From: Plantactinospora mayteni
GTDB taxonomy: Bacteria; Actinomycetota; Actinomycetes; Mycobacteriales; Micromonosporaceae
Assembly: GCF_016862935.1 (NCBI RefSeq)
Contig: NZ_BONX01000050.1
Coordinates: forward strand, 1-64,000
DNA: 64,000 bases
Reading direction: 5' to 3'
Below, piece after piece: positions 1 to 8,850 of the stretch. How positions within the stretch are numbered: the first letter of the stretch is position 1; every line of letters begins with the position of its first letter. The notes under the pieces were generated by a model. The model ran no database searches, was not told where the DNA came from, and saw only the letters and a list, made by a program, of their open reading frames with translations. The position numbers and the translations under genes were made by a program.

Positions 1-71
1 CCCCCGGCAGGATTCGAACCTGCGACACACGGTTTAGGAAACCGTTGCTCTATCCCCTGAGCTACGAGGGC
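1..71 (-). tRNA. tRNA-Arg(CCU), 3' end cut by window edge
   Basis: On the minus strand the sequence folds as a standard cloverleaf: acceptor GCCCTCG, D-stem GCTC/GAGC, anticodon stem ACGGT/ACCGT, seven-base loop TTCCTAA with anticodon CCT, variable loop GTGTC, and T-arm GCAGG-TTCGAAT-CCTGC. The 3' acceptor strand CGGGGG pairs with the 5' strand through one G-U pair. The last acceptor base, the discriminator and CCA lie outside the window. The anticodon reads AGG. Half of the gene (from the anticodon loop to the 5' end) is duplicated at 57648-57686, so this gene is the island attachment site; its 5' half and promoter are probably element-derived. Confidence 0.93.
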
Positions 72-118
72 GTCATGATCCAGGCTAGCTGGCGGCGGCT
101 GTCAGCGTACCGCAGGGA
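34..118. repeat. Left attachment repeat (attL)
   Basis: This 85-bp segment is repeated directly at 57648-57732. The first 39 bases (tRNA anticodon loop to just past the tRNA 5' end) are identical; of the next 46, six differ. A core that keeps the tRNA 5' half is less common than the usual 3'-half core of integrative elements. Confidence 0.75.
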
Positions 119-1048
119 GCCACACGGGTGGTCAGCGCTGGCACCGCCACCAGCGGATCGCACACCGACCGCACGTGATCACGGCTTCGCCGACCGACCG
201 TCACCGGCGAGCATGATCGCTCAACGTTACCCACCGTTGATCGCTGCACAGGAGCACACACTGCGCACACGCGCGAAGATCATCGATACCGAGACGGTGA
301 GCTCGGACCGCCAGCCACAACGCCTGGCGGCTCCGCGCCCGACCATGCATTGGCGGCGAGCCGAAGCAGGTCCACGAGTCAGAGATCTGGATGGCGTCCA
401 GCGCACCGACGCGGCGGTTCTAACGAACGCTCCGGCGCGGCCTCGGCAGATCGCCTTCAAGCAACACGATGAGTTACCCACCAACGTGCCCAGCAATGTG
501 CACAGCGGACGGCATCAGACTCACCACACCAACCATCGGGTCAACCGGAGTGAACCCGTTCTCGACTGCGGGTGGCGGTGGGTTTGGGTACGTCACAGCA
601 GCCTGGTCAATGACACGGCAGGCAACTCGCCACTGCCGCCGTTGTGGCCGCCCTGGGCCGGACCCGCTGTATGACCTGCTGGGCAGGTATGCGGACCGGG
701 CGGGTTCGAGCCGCGCCGGGTCCGCGCTGCCGACGCCACAAGGGATGAGCCGGGCCTGCTGGACTTTCTCAACGAGGAGCCGGCTAAGACTCTCAGGTTC
801 GTCGCTGCGTGCCTGGCGGCAACTACTCAGCTCCTGTACGCCGCTGTCGTCAGAATCTAGATCTAGATCCACGAAAATCCTGGAACCAGCTCCACCCTTG
901 ACTGTGATGTCTCATCCGTCCCCACACGCCGGACGATGCTCGTGTTACTCGGACGCCGTGTCCGCCGAACGTTCGCCTGGCGCTGATAGCGCTTGTTCGG
1001 GAAGCCGCCCGGCCACCATGGCGGCGGGAGCCATCTGGGAGGCGCAAC
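119..1048. other. Gene-free left end of island
   Basis: About 930 bp with open frames but no frame that looks like protein and no recognisable domain. The sequence just inside the attachment repeat is only vaguely similar to that right of 57733. A near-palindromic CTAGATCTAG lies near 857-866. I see no convincing RNA gene or terminator. Confidence 0.5.
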
Positions 1049-2158
1049 GTGGCAGTCCATTCAGCGAAGACCGAAGCTTTGACGGCTCAGGCGCCCAACG
1101 GGGTGGTCTGGACGCGGAAGCCTGGGGGGCGAAGCAGCGCCAGCGACCTGTTGCGGGAGCTGGCCGATCTTGCCAAGGACCACATCGAGCGGGAGTGGGA
1201 CTGGTGGGAGGAAGGCCGACGGGACAAGGAGCACGAGCGCCAGTGGGCGGTGCTCGGCGAGTGGGACAACGGGGCGAAAGATCCTCCCGGATTCGATCCC
1301 GACGCGGCGGCGAAGGCATGCATGGAGGACTTCGACCGCCGGATGGAGGAACAGCGTCGCGAGCGGGAGGCGCTTGCCGCTGTGCGGTACGACAGGGATC
1401 GCGAGAGCATGCGGCTGCGGATGCTGGCCGCCGAGGCCGATGCGGCGTTCTTCGGCCACGTGTTGGAGCGGCCAGCCACCACAGTGCAGCGGGACATGGC
1501 CGAGCAGCGTATGGAGCAACAGCGCGCGGTTGCCGTCACGATGCGCGAGCAGCTCGGCGACCCAGAGGACGTTGTCGACCGCAACGGCTTCTTCCCTGCA
1601 CAGCGCCGCGAGATGAACTTGAGCTCCCACATGAGCGTCTGGCGGCACCCGATGCTGCGCGGGCTGCACGAGAGCAAACAGCGCAAGCGGTACAACGCTC
1701 TGCTGGCGATGCGTCCGGTCGACTGTGCCGCGATGTGCTCGGAGTGCCAGGCGCCCTCACAGTGGCATTCGTACGCGTTGTCGCTGTGCCTGTTCCGGGG
1801 AAAGCCGGAGCCGGGCTCTCAGGCTGAAACGATCGCCAGGATGATGCCTGGATGGTGGGCACGCTGCTACGCCTGCACCGCCTACCAGATTGAACATGTC
1901 TGGGGAGGATCGTTCGCCCTGCCCGACTTCGACGGGGAGCAGTGGGCCGCGATGCTGCCACCGACATTGAAGGCCATCTTCGCCGCAGACCCGCCGAAGC
2001 CGCGCCAGCCCGTCGTCCGCCCCAAGCCGCTGGCGGTCATCAAAGCTGGCGCGATCGACGAGGTCATGGCGAAGCTGGCCGAGGCGAAGGCGCAGTTCCC
2101 GGATGCTGTCGTCCGCAACGGTCGGCATGGTAGCTGGGAACTATGGCCACCCGCCTGA
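1049..2158 (+). CDS. Hypothetical protein with two CxxC motifs
   Basis: 369 aa. The GTG start at 1049 follows a good ribosome site (GGGAGG ending 6 bases upstream). The first 190 residues are charged and helical-looking, rich in Glu and Arg, consistent with a coiled coil. The C-terminal half holds two CxxC pairs (CSEC near residue 231 and CYAC near residue 275), which together could bind one zinc. No signal peptide or membrane segment is visible. I do not recognise the family. It is the first gene inside the island and stands alone, about 400 bp before the regulator gene on the same strand. A zinc-ribbon DNA- or RNA-binding role is possible but unproven. Confidence 0.7.
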   Translation: MAVHSAKTEALTAQAPNGVVWTRKPGGRSSASDLLRELADLAKDHIEREWDWWEEGRRDKEHERQWAVLGEWDNGAKDPPGFDPDAAAKACMEDFDRRMEEQRREREALAAVRYDRDRESMRLRMLAAEADAAFFGHVLERPATTVQRDMAEQRMEQQRAVAVTMREQLGDPEDVVDRNGFFPAQRREMNLSSHMSVWRHPMLRGLHESKQRKRYNALLAMRPVDCAAMCSECQAPSQWHSYALSLCLFRGKPEPGSQAETIARMMPGWWARCYACTAYQIEHVWGGSFALPDFDGEQWAAMLPPTLKAIFAADPPKPRQPVVRPKPLAVIKAGAIDEVMAKLAEAKAQFPDAVVRNGRHGSWELWPPA

Positions 2159-2553
2159 CCGCCGCACACGGTATCGCCGTCGCAATCAATCCTCGTCGAG
2201 TGGCGACGAGATGCGGCGTGCTCACCTGATCGAAGGGAGGTCCAGCGGCTTACTCTCATAGCCGCGAGTCGCGCGCACCGAAACGACAGACGTCGACACA
2301 TGGACATACCGGCCCACAGGAGGGCTACCCGGCCGGACGGAGTCTCATGTCGCGTCCGGCCGGGGCAATATTACGGCGATCGCCCAACTCGGCGGCTCAC
2401 GTCGATGCCGCCCATGCGGACAGTCGTACCGTCCGATGGATCCCGTCAATCGTCGGCGCCACGCGAGCAGGGAGGCGAACATAGGTCCGGATCTTGCCTG
2501 TTGCGGCGATTTCGGCGACAATCAGCACTTGCTCGGTTGCTGTGGGCGATGTC
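2159..2553 (+). promoter_or_regulatory. Regulator upstream region with degenerate ATGCGGAC palindrome
   Basis: This interval precedes the XRE/TPR regulator gene. At 2414-2438 it has ATGCGGAC, nine bases, then GTCCGATG. The same half-site with the same nine-base spacing, but perfect, is at 12451-12475 upstream of the biosynthetic cluster. The right arm here lacks one C. An operator for the regulator itself is a reasonable guess. No small gene is seen. Confidence 0.4.
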
Positions 2554-3837
2554 GTGAGGACGGCCGAACACGTGGGACAGGCTCCGAAATCACTGGTGCC
2601 GGCGCGCTCCGTGCTGGACTACGTCGGCGCCCGGATCCGCCATCTACGTACAGCTTGCGATCTATCGCAAGCTGAACTCGGCGCACGGATCTTCGTCCAC
2701 CGTGACCTCGTCCGCAAGATCGAGACGGCCGAGCGGATCCCGTCACACGAGATCATCGAACGCTGCGACCAGTTACTCAACGGTCGCGGCTCCCTGACCC
2801 GGCTGCTGCCGCTGATCGAGCGTGAACGACTGCTGCGTTCGAACCGAGACGGCGAGGCGCGGTCAACCGTGTTCCGTAGTGCCGCCACTGATCGCCCGGT
2901 CCTGGACTGGCTACTGGCCAAACCGTCGAACGGCCGATGTTCATCCCCCGACGATGACACCGTAACCGGCGCCGCAGCGATGCTGGAGCAGCTGCGCAGC
3001 CAGGACCATGTGCATGGCGCCGGCGTGACCTACCCAACGCTGGCAGCAGCGCTGCACGGCAAGCTGCCAAGCCTCTGCACCGCGGCACCGCAGATCGCCA
3101 CCGGTATGCTCGAACTCGCCGGCTACGAGGCGATCGACCTGGGAGTCGACGGACTCGCACAGCAGCATTACCTGCGCGCCCTCGACCTCACAACCCAGTC
3201 CGGTAACCATCTCTACGGCGGCTACCTCGTCGCGGTCAGCCTGGCCCACCTGGCATTGCATTGCGGCGACCCGGCTCAAGCGCTACGGCTGGCTACGGCC
3301 GGGCTCCACGGTACGGAAAAGCATGCCACCCCCGCTGTCCGGGCCGCACTCCGCACCGTACTCGCCCGCGCTCACGCTCGCTGCGGCGACGAAGCCGCCT
3401 GCACCGCCGCACTACGGCAGGCCGAGGCGGACCTCGGGCGCAGCCGCCCCGCCGACGAACCCGAGTGGATCGGCTACTTCGGTGAGGCCGACCTCGCTGA
3501 CGAGAAGGCCCACTGCTTCTTCGACCTGGGCCTCTACGAACTCGCACACCGCGAAGCCGGCAGTGCCCTGCGACTGCTACCGCCGGACCGGGCACGGCGC
3601 ATCAGCATTGACACCGCGCTACAGGCTGCGGCGCTCGCGCGCGCTGGCCAACTGGATCGGGCATGCGCCACCGCACGCCGCGCCATCGACCACGCCGCCG
3701 GCCTAGCGTCGTTCCGCACCACCCATCGCATCGTGCTCGTGCTCGCCGAACTGCAGCCGCATGCCGACCTGACCGAGGTGCGCGAGGTCGCCGACTACGC
3801 CCACGCGGCCCTGCAGCCGCTGATCATGCCGGCATGA
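2554..3837 (+). CDS. XRE-family regulator with TPR-like C-terminal half
   Basis: About 427 aa from the GTG at 2554; the GTG at 2542 is equally possible, since neither has a clear ribosome site. Residues about 25-75 form an XRE helix-turn-helix (LSQAELGARIFVHRDLVRKIE). The rest is alanine-rich helical repeats typical of TPR-containing actinomycete regulators, which often sit beside secondary-metabolite genes and may sense a peptide or small ligand. It converges on the S9 peptidase gene with a 14-bp overlap at the stops. ATGCGGAC half-sites upstream of it and of the cluster at 12682 suggest both are its targets, which is an inference. Confidence 0.8.
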   Translation: MRTAEHVGQAPKSLVPARSVLDYVGARIRHLRTACDLSQAELGARIFVHRDLVRKIETAERIPSHEIIERCDQLLNGRGSLTRLLPLIERERLLRSNRDGEARSTVFRSAATDRPVLDWLLAKPSNGRCSSPDDDTVTGAAAMLEQLRSQDHVHGAGVTYPTLAAALHGKLPSLCTAAPQIATGMLELAGYEAIDLGVDGLAQQHYLRALDLTTQSGNHLYGGYLVAVSLAHLALHCGDPAQALRLATAGLHGTEKHATPAVRAALRTVLARAHARCGDEAACTAALRQAEADLGRSRPADEPEWIGYFGEADLADEKAHCFFDLGLYELAHREAGSALRLLPPDRARRISIDTALQAAALARAGQLDRACATARRAIDHAAGLASFRTTHRIVLVLAELQPHADLTEVREVADYAHAALQPLIMPA

Positions 3838-5614
3838 CAATCCCCAGATCCAGCAACGCCTTCCGGTAGGTAGCCAGTTCCGCATCGAGGGCGACCTGCT
3901 GCGCGGATCCCGACAGATAGTGGCCCACTCCGTCGAACCGCACCAGGCCGGCGAGCAGCCCGCGTTGTCGCAGGGCCGTCGCCAGCTCATCAGCGTCATC
4001 GACCGGCGCAACCTGGTCGGCAGCCCCATGTACCAGCAGCACTTGCTGCCGCACCGCTGCTGCGACTACCGGCGATGTCGCCGACGCCAGGATCGTCGCA
4101 TGCGGACGCTGGAACCGTGGCGCGGTCGTCCGCCACCGTTCCGGATCGATGATCGCCGAACGGGCGACCGCGAGGGCGAACGGACCGTCTTCGCAAACCG
4201 CTTTCAATGCGGTGTAGCCGCCCGCGCTCGCCCCGGAGATGAACACCGCGTCCGGGCAGACCCGCCCGGACGCGATGAGATGCAGGGCAGCGTTGCGACA
4301 ATCCTCTACATCGAAGCGGCCCCAGTTCCCGTCAAGCGCCTTCCGAAAGGTGCGGCCGTAGCCCGTGCTGCCCCGGTAGTCGACTTCGGCGACCGCAAAA
4401 CCGCGACTGGTAAAAAACTGCACCTCACGATCCAGTCGAAACTCGCTGTGATAGGTCGGGCCGGCATGTGGGCGGACTATCAACGGCGGCAACCTACCCT
4501 CAACGGGCGAGGGAGGATAGAGCAGCACGGTGATCGTCGTACCGCCACCGGTCGAAACGCGGTGCAGCTCGGGAGTCGACGCGGCAGGCTCCTCGACCCG
4601 AGTGGTCGAGCGTCTGATGATCTCGATCTTGTCACTGCCATCCGTCGTGGCTACAGCGATCTCCGGCGCCCGCGTCGGTGACGCGCCGATAAACGCGACC
4701 CTGTTCCCCGTCGCCGCGATATAGGGCTTGGTCGAGGTATAGGGCGTCTGGATGACTCGACTCGCGCCGTCGCGTTCGACGACCAACAGTTGCTGCTCTG
4801 GCCCGGATTGCACCGTCATGACGACTTGTCCGGCCGGGAGTAGGGCGAAGTTGGTATAGCCGGACTCCCAGGGCGCCGTCGCGCACTCGGCCGACATCGG
4901 CGCCACCGCTTCAACGGGGCCGTTACGCCAACGGTACAGATTCCACCAGCCAGAGCGATCCGACATGAAATACAAGGTTCCATCGATCCCCCAGCACGGT
5001 TGGATCGCAGACTCCGTGGGACCGCCGGCCAGGCGCCGTGGCCGGCTCAGGTCCTGGCCAGGGGTGTAGTTGGCGATCCAGATCTCGCAGGAGTCCCAGG
5101 GCATCACGTCGTTGGTCCATCGCGTCCACGCCAGGCGACCCTCATGAAAGCGCGGCGATGCGAGGAAGCCATCTGTGGTTAGTAGCACCCGCAGCTCGCC
5201 TGAGGCCCGATCGAGGGCAACGAGCTGATCGCCACGCTCGTGTTCACGAACGGCGAGCATTTCATCGCCGCAGCCGGCGAGGTCGCCGTATGTGAACCCG
5301 TCGTCGCCGGTATGCCCGAACGGAGTAATCAGTCGGCCGGTGGCAGCGTCGACCGCCACCAACGCGCCCGACGGCGCGAAGAGGTGTGGCATACCGCCGT
5401 ACGCGTGCAGCGAACTGCCCACGCTCCCCCCGGGCACGCTGTAGCCGGTGAGTCCGGTGGAGGCCGAGAGCACCGCAATGGCTCGGCCCGTCGACGGCTG
5501 GGTCTCGACCCAGCTCAGCCTGGCACCGACACTCGTCAACCAGTCGAAGTTGGCGCCGACCTCCGCAGAGCGTGGATCGACAGCTACCGTCTCAACGCCG
5601 ATGCCCTCGAGCAC
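3824..5614 (-). CDS. S9 family (prolyl oligopeptidase-like) peptidase
   Basis: About 596 aa. The N-terminal two thirds is a beta-propeller with WD-like strands; the C-terminal third is the alpha/beta-hydrolase domain. The triad is visible: nucleophile Ser in GASAGGY, Asp in GAADQVAPVDDA and His in VGHYL. The GTG at 5614 is chosen because GAGAGGA sits 8 bases upstream. An ATG at 5653 and a longer frame to 5899 exist, but that extension has no coding character. It lacks the usual first strands of the family (YGxWPSPIT), so it may be slightly N-terminally short. Family members cleave oligopeptides or act as acylaminoacyl peptidases in the cytoplasm. It might process or detoxify a product of the neighbouring cluster. 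Confidence 0.85.
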   Translation of the reverse strand: MLEGIGVETVAVDPRSAEVGANFDWLTSVGARLSWVETQPSTGRAIAVLSASTGLTGYSVPGGSVGSSLHAYGGMPHLFAPSGALVAVDAATGRLITPFGHTGDDGFTYGDLAGCGDEMLAVREHERGDQLVALDRASGELRVLLTTDGFLASPRFHEGRLAWTRWTNDVMPWDSCEIWIANYTPGQDLSRPRRLAGGPTESAIQPCWGIDGTLYFMSDRSGWWNLYRWRNGPVEAVAPMSAECATAPWESGYTNFALLPAGQVVMTVQSGPEQQLLVVERDGASRVIQTPYTSTKPYIAATGNRVAFIGASPTRAPEIAVATTDGSDKIEIIRRSTTRVEEPAASTPELHRVSTGGGTTITVLLYPPSPVEGRLPPLIVRPHAGPTYHSEFRLDREVQFFTSRGFAVAEVDYRGSTGYGRTFRKALDGNWGRFDVEDCRNAALHLIASGRVCPDAVFISGASAGGYTALKAVCEDGPFALAVARSAIIDPERWRTTAPRFQRPHATILASATSPVVAAAVRQQVLLVHGAADQVAPVDDADELATALRQRGLLAGLVRFDGVGHYLSGSAQQVALDAELATYRKALLDLGIVMPA

Positions 5615-6087
5615 CGATTCAGTCCTCTCGCCCACCTCTCGATCACAGCACATCCGGGCCGAAACGGCTGAACCGTCTCGTCGCCGAACATCCCCGGAGT
5701 CCTCTGCCCGGGATGCCCAGTCCACAGGTACCGCCAGCTGCTCTCGCCGGACCAGCGGCCGCAGCAGCCGGCCAATGCTGGCCTGGTGGAGTCGACTGCT
5801 TCCGCTCCGTGAGCACTCGGCCGGTCTGCTGGGTTGGCAGGCAGAGCCGGGAACACGGGCCCAGGGATGGACTCGCCCACGACCGAACGAAGCGCGCACC
5901 GGAGATCGCGACGTGAGTATGTGCGTCGGCGATTTCAGTCGTCATCTCTGGCCCCGGCGATAGCACCTGCCGACCGTTCGCCGGTACGCCCGGCATTTTG
6001 CGGCCAATGGAACTCCGCTCGTCCTCGCCGGATATCCATCGACGTCCGCCACCGCCACACCGCGAAGTCTCCTGAACCGTTTGGTAT
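5615..6087. other. Intergenic stretch, no gene seen
   Basis: About 470 bp between the leftward S9 peptidase gene and the end of the leftward D-amino-acid oxidase gene. Several overlapping open frames exist, but none has a good start or a recognisable product. It presumably holds the promoter of the peptidase gene and the terminator of the operon to its right. Confidence 0.4.
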
Positions 6088-7047
6088 CTACCCTTGGACA
6101 ATTCTCGTGTGCACCTCTGCGGCGCAGCCAGCAGAAAGGGAGAGTCCTGCTCCGCCGTGGCCGTAGTTGTGGATCAGGCGCGTGCCCGCAAGCCGTTGCT
6201 CTTCGAGGCGGACGCACGGCCGGGTGGGACGTAGGCCGACCCGGTGCTCGATGACCCGGGCATCACGGAGGCGCGGTTCGATGTCGGCGCAGCGGGCGAC
6301 GATGATGGCGGCGATGTCCAGATCCGGTTCTCGGCTCCACTCGCCGGGTTGGGCGGTACCGCCGAGGACCAGGGTTTCGCCCTGCGGGTAGAAGTGCAGC
6401 AGGTCCGGCGAGGGGCCGGTGTCTTCAGAGAAGAATTCGGTGATGCCAGGGTTCTCGACCACGACGAGCTGTCCGCGGATCGGCGTCAGGTCGAGGTCGG
6501 GCACGAGGTCGCGGGCCCCCATCCCTGCACAGTTGACGACGACCGAGGCGAAGCCGGCCGCCTCGTTGAACGAGTCGATCCGGCGGATCTCGATCCCACC
6601 GCCTGCCTCCTCCAGCCGCCCTCGCAGGTAGCCGAGGTAGACCGGCATGTCGACCAGTGGAGCTGTGTACCGCCACCCGGTGGCGAATCCGTACGGCAGT
6701 TCACTTGCCTCGCACATCCGGAATCCGTCGAGTTGGTTCCCCCACTCGGGCGGATCAGCGGGTTCGCGAGAGGCTTCGAGTCCGGGGACGAGTCGCACCC
6801 CGGTCTGCGGGTCGGCGGCGAGCTGTCGCAGGACTTCGAGGGTCTGGGCGCTCCAGACGCCTACCCGGTCGACGGGTTCGGCATGGTATGTGCCCCACAT
6901 CGCCCCGGCCGCGTACGAGTTGGTCCGCTCGGGTGGCTCGGCCGCCCAGATCGTGACCCGCAGTCCGGCTTCGGCCAGGCGAACGGCGGTGGTGAGGCCG
7001 GAGACGCCAGCGCCGATGACGAGAGCGTCGAGGCCGCTGCGGCTCAC
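6088..7047 (-). CDS. D-amino-acid oxidase family flavoprotein
   Basis: 319 aa from a GTG start. The N-terminus carries the FAD dinucleotide motif GAGVSGLTTAVRLAEAG; a NSYAAGAMWG segment matches the substrate/flavin region of the DAO family; the C-terminus has NYGHGGAGLSLSAGCA, the conserved FAD-contacting end. The length equals that of bacterial D-amino-acid oxidases. The reaction would be oxidative deamination of a D-amino acid or other amine to an imino acid with H2O2. It is the last gene of a leftward run that also has an amino-acid permease, so uptake and oxidation of an amino acid or amine may be linked. The exact substrate cannot be read from the sequence. Confidence 0.88.
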   Translation of the reverse strand: MSRSGLDALVIGAGVSGLTTAVRLAEAGLRVTIWAAEPPERTNSYAAGAMWGTYHAEPVDRVGVWSAQTLEVLRQLAADPQTGVRLVPGLEASREPADPPEWGNQLDGFRMCEASELPYGFATGWRYTAPLVDMPVYLGYLRGRLEEAGGGIEIRRIDSFNEAAGFASVVVNCAGMGARDLVPDLDLTPIRGQLVVVENPGITEFFSEDTGPSPDLLHFYPQGETLVLGGTAQPGEWSREPDLDIAAIIVARCADIEPRLRDARVIEHRVGLRPTRPCVRLEEQRLAGTRLIHNYGHGGAGLSLSAGCAAEVHTRIVQG

Positions 7048-7062
7048 CCATCGAGCGTAGTG

Positions 7063-7227
7063 TCAGGCCGACTGACGCGCGAGCGTGTTCTCCAGCTCCG
7101 GCGGCAGGTCGACGTCGGCCTGGCTGCGCCTACGTCGCCGTAGTGCTTGGGCGAGGGCGTCAAGTAGCACGGTGTTGCGGGTTTGATGATCAAGATTAAC
7201 CCAACAGGGCTCCGGTGAATTGGCCAT
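7063..7227 (-). CDS. Small hypothetical protein (54 aa)
   Basis: 54 aa from the ATG at 7227. An in-frame extension to 7296 exists but would run into the end of the upstream gene. The protein is charged, with an Arg-rich patch (LRRRRRS) after a short helix (HQTRNTVLLDALAQAL) and an acidic tail. It lies between two genes of the same strand with gaps of 15 and 19 bp, which supports it as an operon member. No family is recognised. Confidence 0.55.
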   Translation of the reverse strand: MANSPEPCWVNLDHQTRNTVLLDALAQALRRRRRSQADVDLPPELENTLARQSA

Positions 7228-7246
7228 GGCGCCGTCGTCCCTTTCG

Positions 7247-7921
7247 CTACAACGATTCGGCGTGAGCCAGGTGTTGGTGGATTTCGGGTGCGGCATCGGT
7301 CAACCACTGTTCGGCGAATACGGCGTGCATTCCCGCCCCGTAGATCCGGCGGTTGGCCTCCGTTTCCGGTTCGGTGGCTGGTGAGAGGGGCAGGACGGCG
7401 CGGAGGCGGGTGGTGAGTTCGACGGTTGCCTGGAAGTGTCGTTCCGCTGCGCGGATGTGGTCTTTGAATCGACCGATGCTGACTGGTGGGTACAGAACGG
7501 TGGGGGTGTACGGCGGCACGGCGGGGATGGCCGCGAGCCGGGCTTCGTGTCGGGCCTCAACGAGTTGCCGGGTGGTGATGACGGTGCCACTGCCGACGGC
7601 GCAGCCGACGATCACCGCGGCGGCGGGTGCCAGGGCGTCGAGGACGCCCGTGAGGCTCGCCGTGAGGACGCCGGCTGCGGCGGGTGCGAGTACGCGCAGG
7701 CGTGCGCGTTGGGGGTGGGTGAGGAGTTCGCGGACGTGGTGGAGGTGTTGGGCGGCGAACCTGAGCATCTCGCACGCGTCCTGGCTGCGTGCGTGGTTGG
7801 GGCTGTAGGCGGTGGCGAGTTGGTTCCATGCGGCTTCCGCTCGTCGTCGGGCGAGTTCGGCGGACAGGGCCGCGTGGCGGATCTCCTGGTTGTCGGGTAG
7901 CGCTCTGGTTGTCGAGGGCAT
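7247..7921 (-). CDS. Hypothetical membrane-hairpin protein
   Basis: 224 aa from the ATG at 7921; the frame stays open to 8074 but the extension is low-complexity. Residues about 15-70 are helical and charged. Residues about 75-115 are two hydrophobic segments split by LDALAPAAA, predicting a membrane hairpin. The rest is a soluble helical domain with a conserved-looking RRIYGAGMHAVFAEQWL. It lies 71 bp downstream of the methyltransferase gene on the same strand. Function unknown; similar soluble-plus-hairpin proteins occur in actinomycetes, but I cannot name the family. Confidence 0.65.
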   Translation of the reverse strand: MPSTTRALPDNQEIRHAALSAELARRRAEAAWNQLATAYSPNHARSQDACEMLRFAAQHLHHVRELLTHPQRARLRVLAPAAAGVLTASLTGVLDALAPAAAVIVGCAVGSGTVITTRQLVEARHEARLAAIPAVPPYTPTVLYPPVSIGRFKDHIRAAERHFQATVELTTRLRAVLPLSPATEPETEANRRIYGAGMHAVFAEQWLTDAAPEIHQHLAHAESL

Positions 7922-7992
7922 GCTGGTGGTCCTTGGGCTGGGAGGGGACGGTTCGGGCGGCAGCTGTCGAGGGGTGTCGGGCCGCCGCTGTG

Positions 7993-8850
7993 TCAGGGCA
8001 GGCGGGCTACGGCGCCGTAGATCGCGGTCTCTTCGGTACTTGTTTCGGGTTTCGGCGCGCGTTGGGGGTGCCACTGAGTGATCGGAACGAGACCAGGGTC
8101 GACGGGTTCCAGGTCGTGCAGGAACGCGGTGATCTCGTCCCGGGTGCGGGGGTGGAAGGAGCCGTGTGCGCCGGTGGCGGTGAGCGCGGCGAGTTGTCCG
8201 GCGGTGTGCACCGGTAGTCGGTCGAGCGAGGCGTGGGAGATCGCCAGGTAGCTGCCGGGCGGCAGGGCTTCGATGAGCTGGGTTACGGCCTCGTGTGGGT
8301 TGTCGTGGTCGTCGAGAAAGTGCAGGACGGCGACGAGGAGCAGACCGACCGGTCGGGTCAGGTCGAGGGTGGCGTGGATGGCGGGGTCGGTCAGGATGGT
8401 TTGGGGGCTGCGCAGGTCGGCGTGGGCGTAGGCGGTGGCGCCTTGTGGGGTGCTGGTCGTCCGTGCGCGGGCGTGGGTGACGACCATCGGATCGTTGTCC
8501 ACGTACACGATTCGGGCGGCGGGGGCGATATTCTGGGCGACCTGGTGGACGTTCGGGCTGGCGGGGAGGCCGGTGCCGATATCAAGAAACTGGTGGATGC
8601 CGGCCTCGGCGGTGAGGAATCCGACCACCCGGTGGAGGAAGCGTCGGTTCTCCCGGACGGCGGTGCGGATCTGGGGGAAAACTTGGGCGATCTGGTCGGC
8701 GGACTGGCGGTCGGCGGCGACGTTGTCCTTGCCGCCGAGCCAGTAGTCGTAGCGTCTGGCGGGGTTGGGTCGGGACGTGTCGACGGGTGGGCGTTCCTGA
8801 TGCATGGCTGGAGCGGGGTTCACGGGGCTGCGGCGGTTCGTGGTGGTCAT
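7993..8850 (-). CDS. SAM-dependent methyltransferase (PF04672 type)
   Basis: 285 aa. The N-terminal RRYDYWLGGKDN and the SAM motif FLDIGTGLP (about residues 88-96), followed by the acidic loop VDNDPMV, are hallmarks of the PF04672 methyltransferase family, which is abundant in actinomycetes and whose substrates are mostly unknown. The ATG at 8850 overlaps the stop of the upstream gene (ATGA), indicating coupling. It belongs to a leftward operon with a GNAT acetyltransferase and an APC permease. Confidence 0.85.
   Translation of the reverse strand: MTTTNRRSPVNPAPAMHQERPPVDTSRPNPARRYDYWLGGKDNVAADRQSADQIAQVFPQIRTAVRENRRFLHRVVGFLTAEAGIHQFLDIGTGLPASPNVHQVAQNIAPAARIVYVDNDPMVVTHARARTTSTPQGATAYAHADLRSPQTILTDPAIHATLDLTRPVGLLLVAVLHFLDDHDNPHEAVTQLIEALPPGSYLAISHASLDRLPVHTAGQLAALTATGAHGSFHPRTRDEITAFLHDLEPVDPGLVPITQWHPQRAPKPETSTEETAIYGAVARLP

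Noticed and set aside
967-980. GAACGTTC near 970 as an SOS box
   Set aside because: The four-base spacer of the Cheo box is missing, and no gene start is suitably close.
469-1827. Long plus-strand frame across the left end (452 aa)
   Set aside because: It overlaps the better-supported gene at 1049 in another frame, has low-complexity Arg/Gly/Ala composition and lacks any domain, so it is a high-GC shadow.
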